64,000 bases of DNA, from the NCBI RefSeq assembly GCF_000421165.1, contig NZ_ATWI01000008.1, forward strand, positions 753,385-817,384, in the 5' to 3' direction. Under the pieces are notes generated by a model. That model was not told the DNA's origin and did not search any database. It saw only the letters and a program-made list of their open reading frames with translations. The stretch is from Marinobacter daepoensis DSM 16072. GTDB taxonomy: Bacteria; Pseudomonadota; Gammaproteobacteria; Pseudomonadales; Oleiphilaceae. Positions 26,889 to 33,468 of this stretch are shown here, piece after piece (position 1 is the stretch's first letter; each line of letters starts with the position of its first letter). The position numbers and the translations under genes were made by a program.

Positions 26889-28301
26889 ATGGCCAATCCC
26901 ACTCCTACTCTGAAACCCGCGTCTATTGATCCGGAAACCAGTCGTATCAAGGTTCCGCCGCATTCGATCGAGGCTGAGCAGGCGGTGCTCGGTGGTATGA
27001 TGCTCGACAACAGCCGGTTTGATGAAGTGGCCGAAATGATATCGGCGGTAGATTTCTATCGGCAGGATCACCGCCTGATCTTCGGGGCAGTTGAACGCCT
27101 CGCCAGTGAGAGCGAGCCTCTGGACGTTGTGACGCTGGCGGAGTTTCTGGAGCGTTCCGGGGATATTGAAGACGCCGGCGGCTTGTCTTATCTCGCGGAG
27201 CTTGCCGAGAAAACGCCAGGTGCCGCCAACATTCTTGCCTATGCCGATATTGTCCGGGAGCGCTCAATTCTGCGGCAGTTGGTGGAAGTGTCCGGAAAAA
27301 TTTCGGACTCCGCCTTCAATCCCCAGGGGCGAAAAAGCAACGACATTCTCGACGAGGCTGAGCGCAATGTCTTCCAGATTGCTGAGGCTCGAAGCAAAGA
27401 AGGGTCTGGTCCCAAAGCGATCAACCCGATTCTGGCGACAACGTTAAGCCGCATTGAAGAGCTGTTTGAATCCGGTGAGCAGACAACGGGCCTGACTACC
27501 GGCTTCCGCGATCTTGATGAACAGACGTCTGGTATGCAGCCGGCGGACCTGATTATTGTGGCGGGGCGCCCCTCCATGGGTAAGACGACCTTTGCCATGA
27601 ATATCGTTGAGAATGCCCTGATCAGCTCAGGGACACCGATTCTGGTCTTCAGTATGGAGATGCCCGCCGACTCGCTGGCGATGCGTATGCTGTCTTCCCT
27701 CGGTCGTATCGATCAAACCAAGGTCCGTGGGGGCAAGCTGGAGGAGGATGATTGGCCTAGGCTGACGTCTGCGGTTAGCTTGTTGAAAGACAAGCCGCTC
27801 TATATCGATGACACGCCTGGGCTCAGCCCAACGGAAATGCGTTCCAGGGCTCGTCGGATTGCCCGTGAAAACGGCGGTAAAATGGGGCTGATCATGGTCG
27901 ATTACCTGCAGTTGATGCGGGTTCCGGGCAATACTGAAGGGCGTACGGCCGAAATTTCCGAAATCTCCCGATCTCTCAAGGGGATTGCGAAGGAGCTAAA
28001 CTGTCCGGTGGTTGCGCTCTCGCAGCTGAACCGGAGCCTGGAGCAGCGCCCCAACAAGCGGCCAGTCAACTCTGACCTGCGGGAGTCCGGGGCGATCGAG
28101 CAGGACGCCGACGTCATCATGTTTGTGTATCGGGATGAGGTCTATAACGAAGATACACCGGACAAAGGGATTGCCGAGATCATTATCGGTAAGCAACGGA
28201 ACGGTCCAATTGGTACCATACGGCTGGCCTTCATTGGTAAATACACCAAGTTTGAGGATCTGGCCCATGGCGATTACGCCGATTACGGTGGAGATTATTA
28301 A
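26889..28301 (+). CDS. dnaB: Replicative DNA helicase DnaB
   Basis: DnaB is the hexameric 5'-to-3' helicase that unwinds DNA at the replication fork. The 470-residue product (E. coli 471) has the N-terminal primase-interacting domain (PPHSIEAEQAVLGGMM), a linker, and a RecA-type domain. The Walker A motif is GRPSMGKTT (K232) and the Walker B segment MVDYLQLM. There is no intein. ATG 26889 was chosen because a longer frame would include the upstream terminator. The stop overlaps the alr start by one base (TAATG). Confidence 0.97.
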   Translation: MANPTPTLKPASIDPETSRIKVPPHSIEAEQAVLGGMMLDNSRFDEVAEMISAVDFYRQDHRLIFGAVERLASESEPLDVVTLAEFLERSGDIEDAGGLSYLAELAEKTPGAANILAYADIVRERSILRQLVEVSGKISDSAFNPQGRKSNDILDEAERNVFQIAEARSKEGSGPKAINPILATTLSRIEELFESGEQTTGLTTGFRDLDEQTSGMQPADLIIVAGRPSMGKTTFAMNIVENALISSGTPILVFSMEMPADSLAMRMLSSLGRIDQTKVRGGKLEEDDWPRLTSAVSLLKDKPLYIDDTPGLSPTEMRSRARRIARENGGKMGLIMVDYLQLMRVPGNTEGRTAEISEISRSLKGIAKELNCPVVALSQLNRSLEQRPNKRPVNSDLRESGAIEQDADVIMFVYRDEVYNEDTPDKGIAEIIIGKQRNGPIGTIRLAFIGKYTKFEDLAHGDYADYGGDY

Positions 28302-29374
28302 TGCCACGCCCGACCGTCGCCCGCATTGATCTTGATGCCTTCAGGCATAATTTCCGGCGTGCCCGGGAGCTGGCAGGAGATGCCCAGTCCATGGCTGTCG
28401 TAAAAGCGGACGGTTATGGGCACGGGATTGAGGCCGTCACGAGTGCGCTGTCGCCAGACACCACCCGTTTTGCCGTTGCCTGCATTGAGGAGGCACTGGC
28501 CATTCGCCAGGCAGGGCATCAACAACCTGTGGCCTTGTTGCAGGGCACCCATGCCCGGGATGACCTGGCAGACTGCGAGCGCCTGGGCTTTGAGCCGGTA
28601 TTGCACAATCAGGAGCAGTTGTCCTGGCTTGGCAGCGGGCGGTCACCGGACTTCTGGGTCAAAGTGAATACCGGGATGAACCGGCTTGGCTTCCGGCCCG
28701 AAGAACTGCCTGAGGTCATGTCGAAACTTCAGGCCGCTGGCCGGCAGCATCAGGTGATCGGGTTTGTGACCCACTTTGCCCGTGCCGATGACTTCGACAG
28801 TGAGATGACGACAAGGCAAACGCGGGTATTTGAAGAGGCGGTTGCGCCCTGGCCGGGCTTGTTGCGCAGTGTTGGGAACTCGGCGGCGCATTTTCGTCCG
28901 GGGCAACCGCTGTATGAGTGGAGCCGTCCCGGCATCATGCTGTATGGGGCGTCGCCCATGGAAAACCGGACGGGACCGGAGCTGGGGTTGCGCCCGGCCA
29001 TGTCCCTTGAAGCGCCTCTGATCACCACTCGGATTGTCCGGGCCGGGGAGTCGGTTGGTTATGGGGCGTCCTGGACCGCCGAACAGGATACCCTGATGGG
29101 GATGGTGGCCATCGGTTACGCAGATGGTTACCCGCGTCATGCGGGCACGGATACCCCGGCAGCGGTGAATGGCCAGCGTATCCGGCTGATTGGGCGAGTC
29201 TCCATGGATATGCTGGCAGTTGATCTGAGTGCGGCCCCCGACGCCCGTGAGGGTGATATGGTGGAACTCTGGGGTAAAACGGTCAGCGTTGATGAGGTTG
29301 CCAGACACGCGGGGACCATCGGCTACGAGTTGCTGACAGGTGTTACGTCGAGGGTGCCTCGGGTTCGTGAATGA
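28301..29374 (+). CDS. alr: Alanine racemase
   Basis: This PLP enzyme interconverts L- and D-alanine to supply D-Ala for peptidoglycan. The 357-residue product has the PLP lysine K35 in VVKADGYGHG, and the catalytic tyrosine in the segment ESVGYGASW. The sequences HFRPGQPLYEWSRPGIMLYG and VAIGYADGYPR are family hallmarks. It is translationally coupled to dnaB, an order found in many gammaproteobacteria. Its last 32 bases overlap the convergent hypothetical gene at 29343. Confidence 0.96.
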   Translation: MPRPTVARIDLDAFRHNFRRARELAGDAQSMAVVKADGYGHGIEAVTSALSPDTTRFAVACIEEALAIRQAGHQQPVALLQGTHARDDLADCERLGFEPVLHNQEQLSWLGSGRSPDFWVKVNTGMNRLGFRPEELPEVMSKLQAAGRQHQVIGFVTHFARADDFDSEMTTRQTRVFEEAVAPWPGLLRSVGNSAAHFRPGQPLYEWSRPGIMLYGASPMENRTGPELGLRPAMSLEAPLITTRIVRAGESVGYGASWTAEQDTLMGMVAIGYADGYPRHAGTDTPAAVNGQRIRLIGRVSMDMLAVDLSAAPDAREGDMVELWGKTVSVDEVARHAGTIGYELLTGVTSRVPRVRE

Positions 29375-29705
29375 TTTCCTCGATGAAGTCGAGAATAGCG
29401 GACAGGCTTCGGTCATCCAGTTTTTTCAGTACCTTGTGAATAACCATTTTACTGCCTTTGAGCATGCTGCCGATGCCCACTCTGGCCATTCCCATCATCA
29501 TGCTGCCTGCCTTCAGGCGCCTTAGGGGTTCAAGGAAGAAAAAGTCCAGCCCGGCTTCGGTCAGCTCGACGATGAGTTCGTAAAGCTGGTCAATGGCCTG
29601 CTTGTCTGCCTTTCCGCGGCTTCTGAGCTCCGCCACAGTGTACAGGGCCCGGGTTCGGAGCTCATCGGGAATGGGGGCGACAATATGGCTTTGTTGTTTC
29701 AGCAT
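29343..29705 (-). CDS. Small conserved-looking protein of unknown function
   Basis: I do not recognise this 120-residue protein. It has no signal peptide and reads as mostly helical. The central part (LEPLRRLKAGSMMMGMARVGIGSMLKGSKMV) is rich in methionine and glycine with evenly spaced basic residues, which suggests an amphipathic helix that could lie on a membrane or bind a nucleic acid. The C-terminus is acidic (LDFIEEIIHEPEAPST). The frame fits the local codon bias, and the 3' end overlaps alr by 32 bases. The gene is transcribed alone towards alr. Confidence 0.65.
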   Translation of the reverse strand: MLKQQSHIVAPIPDELRTRALYTVAELRSRGKADKQAIDQLYELIVELTEAGLDFFFLEPLRRLKAGSMMMGMARVGIGSMLKGSKMVIHKVLKKLDDRSLSAILDFIEEIIHEPEAPST

Positions 29706-29871
29706 AGGGGGTCCTGTTGTTGTATGCTTGTCGATCCGGGAGTCGTCGGGCTCCCTGTGATACCGGCGTTTCAGGCTGCCTGATACTGCAGTAAAGTAGG
29801 GCGCGAGGCCATTGGCCTGAGTGTTTCCTGACGACCGTCACATCAGTGATATTCCGGAGGCTTTGTTTCAC

Positions 29872-30744
29872 GTGCATGTACTTGTTGTTCACGACTATGG
29901 CCCGCTGGGTAAGGTGCTTCTGGAACGTTTGCGGAGAACCCATCTCCGGATCAGTCCCCTGCTGGTCAGTGACCCTGCCCACGTTGACCTTCATGCGCTG
30001 GACAACTGGATCCCGGATGACACCGCCCTGATTATCAATGCTCTGTGGCTGGCTGATCCGGAACAGGCTGAGCGGGATCATGAGGCAACGCATGAGGCCG
30101 CTTTTTCTCTTCCCATGGCCTTGGCGGAGCATGCCCGGGAGCGGGATATGGCCTTGTTGCAGCTGTCGTCCGGCTATGTTTTTGATGGCCGGAAGCAAGG
30201 TGCTTATATTGCCTCCAATCCAGGTCAGCCGGTCAATGAACTGGGGCGCTGGCAGTGGGAGTGTGAGCAGGCCCTGAGGGCTCAGTTGCCGCGCCACATC
30301 GTGTTGCGCACTGGCTGGAGTCTTGCCCGGTTTATTCGCAAGGTGCAGCTGAGTACTGCTCAGGGTGGTTTATCCTTGCCTGGCCGTTGTCACGGACAGC
30401 CGGTGGCGGTTAAAGATCTGGCGCGGGTGATTACGGCTGTGGCGCTGCAGATTGACTGCGGGGCTGAAGTCTGGGGAACCTATCAGTATGCGGGGGCTGA
30501 GGAGATAAACCTGTATGAGCTTGGGTTGGCGATTGCGGGTATGCCCGGCATTCCTGAAGACATCAATGTGGTGGACGAAGTGCCCGAGTGGGGGCACATT
30601 GAGCCGGTAAACACCACAATGGTTTGCACGAAAATCCGGAACACCTTCGGAATCAAGCAAATGCCCTGGCGGACCTGGTTGTCAGAAGAAGTGGCGATGA
30701 TCAAGGAATCAAACGAAACCGGGCGAACGTCAGCCAGCCTCTGA
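29872..30744 (+). CDS. RmlD-like NAD(P)-dependent sugar-nucleotide reductase family protein
   Basis: The 290-residue product has an N-terminal Rossmann strand (VHVLVVHDYGPLGKVLL) and follows the layout of dTDP-4-dehydrorhamnose reductases: LLQLSSGYVFDG (the serine of the SDR triad), then LRTGWSLA. The expected YxxxK is not clearly present: the region reads GQPVNELGRWQWECEQ, where tyrosine and lysine appear replaced. It may therefore be a non-catalytic or altered member. No other rhamnose genes are nearby. The GTG at 29872 was chosen because GGAGG lies 11 bp upstream and the Rossmann strand then begins the protein. Confidence 0.7.
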   Translation: MHVLVVHDYGPLGKVLLERLRRTHLRISPLLVSDPAHVDLHALDNWIPDDTALIINALWLADPEQAERDHEATHEAAFSLPMALAEHARERDMALLQLSSGYVFDGRKQGAYIASNPGQPVNELGRWQWECEQALRAQLPRHIVLRTGWSLARFIRKVQLSTAQGGLSLPGRCHGQPVAVKDLARVITAVALQIDCGAEVWGTYQYAGAEEINLYELGLAIAGMPGIPEDINVVDEVPEWGHIEPVNTTMVCTKIRNTFGIKQMPWRTWLSEEVAMIKESNETGRTSASL

Positions 30745-30771
30745 AGGCTGGTTCACTGGCTGAATTCGCCC
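30721..30771. terminator. Nested hairpin between the RmlD-like gene and anr
   Basis: Outer arms GGGCGAA and TTCGCCC (30721-30727, 30765-30771) enclose an inner 7-bp stem CCAGCCT and AGGCTGG. The stop codon of the RmlD-like gene falls in the inner loop. There is no T-tract. It may end transcription from both sides with Rho, or protect the 3' ends. Confidence 0.45.
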
Positions 30772-30780
30772 GCCTGATAC

Positions 30781-31527
30781 TCACCGCCCCTGGCGAGCGA
30801 AATCCCGCGTTACCATTTGCAGTGCTTCGACGTCCAGAAGCTCTACCTCGCGGCCACGAGCCCGGATAATGCCCTGATTCTGGAAGCGGGTGAACACCCG
30901 GCTCACGGTTTCCACGGCCAGCCCGAGGAAGTTCGCAATGTCGTTTCTCGCCATCGGCAGGCTGAAGTTTGTGGCCGACATGCGACGGCGGCGGAACCGG
31001 CTGGACAGTGACAGCAAAAGGGCCGCAATGCGTTCTTCGGCCGTGTTCTTGCTTAACAGCATCGCCAGCTGGTGGCTGTTCTGGATTTCCTGGCTCATCA
31101 GGTGGTACATGTGGTGCTGGAGTTCCGGAAGTTTGCCTGTAAGCTCTTCCAGTCGGTCAACCGGGAACTCGCACACGCTGGTGCGTTCCAGAGCCTTGGC
31201 GGTACAGGCATAGCTTTCGCTGCTCATACTGTCCAGGCCTACCAGTTCACCTGGCATGAAGAATCCGGTTACCTGCTCTTCTCCACCTTCGGTGATGATC
31301 GATGTTTTAATCGAGCCGCTCTTGACGGCAAAACACGAGCGGACCGGAGTGCTCTGATCGAAAATGTGCTCGCCTCGATTGTAGATCTTGCCTTGCTGGA
31401 CGATGTCCTCCAGGCGATCAAGATCGTTTTCTTCGATGGCAAGTGGCAGACACAGGTTGCTCAGGCTGCACTGATGACAGGACGCCTTGAGGGGAGATAC
31501 TTGGTGAAGTCGAATTGCCTGGGCCAT
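30781..31527 (-). CDS. anr: Anr/FNR-type oxygen-sensing transcription factor
   Basis: Anr is the [4Fe-4S] homologue of FNR. It activates anaerobic and microaerobic genes when its cluster is intact and loses activity in oxygen. The 248-residue product has the N-terminal cysteines C17, C20 and C26 (pattern C-x2-C-x5-C) and the fourth ligand C119 in TSVCEFP, matching the E. coli arrangement. A cyclic-nucleotide-binding-like barrel and a C-terminal helix-turn-helix follow. The recognition helix contains ETVSR, the FNR-type DNA-reading residues. ATG 31527 was chosen because it aligns with known Anr N-termini. A perfect Anr box overlaps its probable promoter. Confidence 0.94.
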   Translation of the reverse strand: MAQAIRLHQVSPLKASCHQCSLSNLCLPLAIEENDLDRLEDIVQQGKIYNRGEHIFDQSTPVRSCFAVKSGSIKTSIITEGGEEQVTGFFMPGELVGLDSMSSESYACTAKALERTSVCEFPVDRLEELTGKLPELQHHMYHLMSQEIQNSHQLAMLLSKNTAEERIAALLLSLSSRFRRRRMSATNFSLPMARNDIANFLGLAVETVSRVFTRFQNQGIIRARGREVELLDVEALQMVTRDFARQGR

Positions 31528-31710
31528 AGTTGACGAACCATCCGGGTTGATCCATTCAATACCGCACCGAAGGATGTGCGGTGCGTCCGCAGCCCCCGGC
31601 AGGTATTGCTCGGGCCTGCATTTGGGGCGGACACCTTGGGCAATCCGGATAGCTGGGCATACAGCGGACTCCCATGGGTGCCAATGCTGAAACATCTGGT
31701 TTCAGTCACC

Positions 31711-31724
31711 TTGATTAAAATCAA
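31711..31724. promoter_or_regulatory. Anr/FNR box in the anr promoter
   Basis: TTGATTAAAATCAA is a perfect match to the FNR/Anr consensus TTGAT-N4-ATCAA. On the minus strand a -10-like TATACT (31729 to 31724) directly abuts it, so the box covers the expected transcription start of anr. This arrangement favours repression by Anr of its own gene. Confidence 0.8.
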
Positions 31725-31795
31725 GTATAGCAAAAAACACTAGGCTTATGACCAAACTTTAGTGGCCGCTATCCCGCCTTTTGCCTGGCAGGATA

Positions 31796-32719
31796 TCAGG
31801 TTTTCCGGCGTTTGCGGTGCTCGTCTTTTCTGGCTTTTTCTTCCGCCTCGGCCTGCTCCCGGGCGCGGGCCTCAATCAGTTCTTTTTCGATCATGGCGGG
31901 CGCTTCCAGAGAGATCCTGCCCAGGGTGCCGGCCCGGAACTCGTTGAGCAGAACTTCGGACACCTTGTGCAGGTCTGGCACGCCTCCCCGGCCGAGAAAG
32001 CGGCGTTTGACCGCGACGGCATCCATCAGCGCCAGTCCGTCGACGGGCGTCTTTTCCAGCCCATAACGGGTGGTAACCTGTTCCGGGTAGTGGGCAACCA
32101 GATAGTCGGCCTCGAACAAAGCAATGTCCTCAAAGTCCAGAACGGCGCTTCGGATGGCACCGGTGACCGCAAGCCGGTACCCGCACTGCTCTGGTGAGAG
32201 CTTGGGCCACAGAAACCCCGGTGTGTCGTAAAGCAGTACGTTGTCTGGCAGTTTGATGGCTTGTTGGGCTCGGGTCACGGCGGGCTCGTTACCGGTTTTT
32301 GCGGCAGGCCGACCGGCCAGGGTGTTGATCAGGGTGGATTTTCCAACATTGGGAATCCCCAGAATCATTACCCTGAGCGCGCTCTTCTGGCGGTCGTGCC
32401 CCGGCGTCATTTCTTCCGCCAGTTTCAGGATGCCAAGCGCTTCCTGGCGCTGGTTATGGGTCAGAGTGACGGCCCGGACCCCTCGTTCCTGTTCGAACCA
32501 GGCCTGCCATTGTTCGGTAATGTCGGGATCGGCGAGATCACGCTTATTCAGCACCTTGATCAGCGGAGTGTCTCCCCGGAGAGATGGTACCAGTGGATTC
32601 TCGCTGCTGAACGGAATCCGGGCATCGACGACTTCGATGATCAGGTCCATCTGGGGCATGACTTTCTTGATCTCCTTTCGGGCCTTGTGCATGTGCCCTG
32701 GAAACCAGTTAATGGCCAT
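31796..32719 (-). CDS. rbgA: Ribosome biogenesis GTPase YlqF/RbgA
   Basis: This circularly permuted GTPase helps late assembly of the 50S subunit in the organisms studied. The 307-residue product shows the permuted motif order: NKRDLAD (G4, about residue 58) comes before [14 protein letters not shown] (G1, about 118), followed by YDTPGFLWP (G3). The start MAINWFPGHMHKARKEI is the family signature. The C-terminal tail is rich in lysine, arginine and glutamate. The gene is followed by the anr control region. Confidence 0.93.
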   Translation of the reverse strand: MAINWFPGHMHKARKEIKKVMPQMDLIIEVVDARIPFSSENPLVPSLRGDTPLIKVLNKRDLADPDITEQWQAWFEQERGVRAVTLTHNQRQEALGILKLAEEMTPGHDRQKSALRVMILGIPNVGKSTLINTLAGRPAAKTGNEPAVTRAQQAIKLPDNVLLYDTPGFLWPKLSPEQCGYRLAVTGAIRSAVLDFEDIALFEADYLVAHYPEQVTTRYGLEKTPVDGLALMDAVAVKRRFLGRGGVPDLHKVSEVLLNEFRAGTLGRISLEAPAMIEKELIEARAREQAEAEEKARKDEHRKRRKT

Positions 32720-32792
32720 GGTTTGTACTCCGCTGTGTGGGTAGAGGCGCCATTATGCAGGGGAATGACCAAATTTTCACATTCATCAAAAC

Positions 32793-32815
32793 CCGCCAGT
32801 ATCATGCTCTGGCGG
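32793..32815. repeat. Inverted repeat upstream of the Spy-like gene
   Basis: CCGCCAG (32793-32799) and CTGGCGG (32809-32815) form a 7-bp stem around a 9-base loop in the region between rbgA and the Spy/CpxP-like gene. No T-tract follows. It could be an operator or a structural element of the intergenic space. Confidence 0.4.
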
Positions 32816-32954
32816 TAAGTGAAACTGAGAACCTGTACAAAATGAAGGGATATCGGGGTGAAATGGAGCGGGGGAATGCTTTAGGGTGTGAATCCGAATG
32901 ATCAAAGCCAATCCGTGGTGGCCGCGACAAGCCGCCTAAAGTATGGAGAACAGT

Positions 32955-33401
32955 ATGAAGCTCGCAAAATTCATCGGTTCCGCACTCGTTGCTCTGAGCC
33001 TGTCTGCTCCGACGTTCGCTCAGCAGTCTCCGGGTGGCCAGCCCGACCAGGTATCGCAACTGGCGCAGATGGTGGACTTGTCTGAGGAGCAGCAAACTGA
33101 AATTCGCGGCATCCTCGAAGAGATGCAGGAGTCCATTGTTGAGCTGCGTCAGGATGCCCGGTCTCTTCAGGAAGATCTCCAGTCACAGATCAAGCCGGGA
33201 TACGACGAGTCTGCCATCCGGGATCAGGCGGCCAGACTCGGTGAGGTAACCGGTGAGATTGCAGCGCTGTCAGCCCTGATGCAGGCTAAGGTTGATGCGG
33301 TGTTCACTCAGGAACAGCGCGACGAGTTGGACCGTCGTATGAAGGAAATGCAGCAGCAGATGCAGCAACAACGGCAGATGATGCAGCCTCAGGGTCAGTA
33401 A
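32955..33401 (+). CDS. Periplasmic Spy/CpxP-like helical protein
   Basis: The 148-residue product has a signal peptide cleaved near APTFAQQ. The mature protein is helical and glutamine-rich, with two copies of an LTxxQ-like motif: LSEEQQTEI (about residue 50) and FTQEQRDEL (about 120). That pattern is typical of Spy/CpxP chaperones that respond to envelope stress. The tail is almost only Q, M and R. ATG 32955 follows a purine-rich GGAGA at good spacing; the in-frame ATG 32943 would lengthen the signal peptide. No CpxRA-like genes are adjacent. A DUF4168-type assignment is an alternative. Confidence 0.7.
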   Translation: MKLAKFIGSALVALSLSAPTFAQQSPGGQPDQVSQLAQMVDLSEEQQTEIRGILEEMQESIVELRQDARSLQEDLQSQIKPGYDESAIRDQAARLGEVTGEIAALSALMQAKVDAVFTQEQRDELDRRMKEMQQQMQQQRQMMQPQGQ

Positions 33402-33430
33402 CCCCCCCCGTTTGACTGCAAACGGTGAAC

Positions 33431-33468
33431 AAAAACCCCGCCTGAGCTTTGCTCTGGCGGGGTTTTTT
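33431..33468. terminator. Bidirectional rho-independent terminator
   Basis: Arms AAAAACCCCGCC (33431-33442) and GGCGGGGTTTTTT (33456-33468) end the Spy-like gene on the plus strand. On the minus strand the same hairpin follows the exporter gene, whose stop codon lies at the edge of the stem. Confidence 0.92.

Noticed and set aside
26889..28301. Intein in dnaB
   Set aside because: The gene is 470 codons with uninterrupted motifs; no intein block is present.
31528..31733. N-terminal extension of anr to ATG 31695 or a separate upstream frame
   Set aside because: The extension has no likeness to Anr proteins and would cover the Anr box region. ATG 31527 matches known N-termini.
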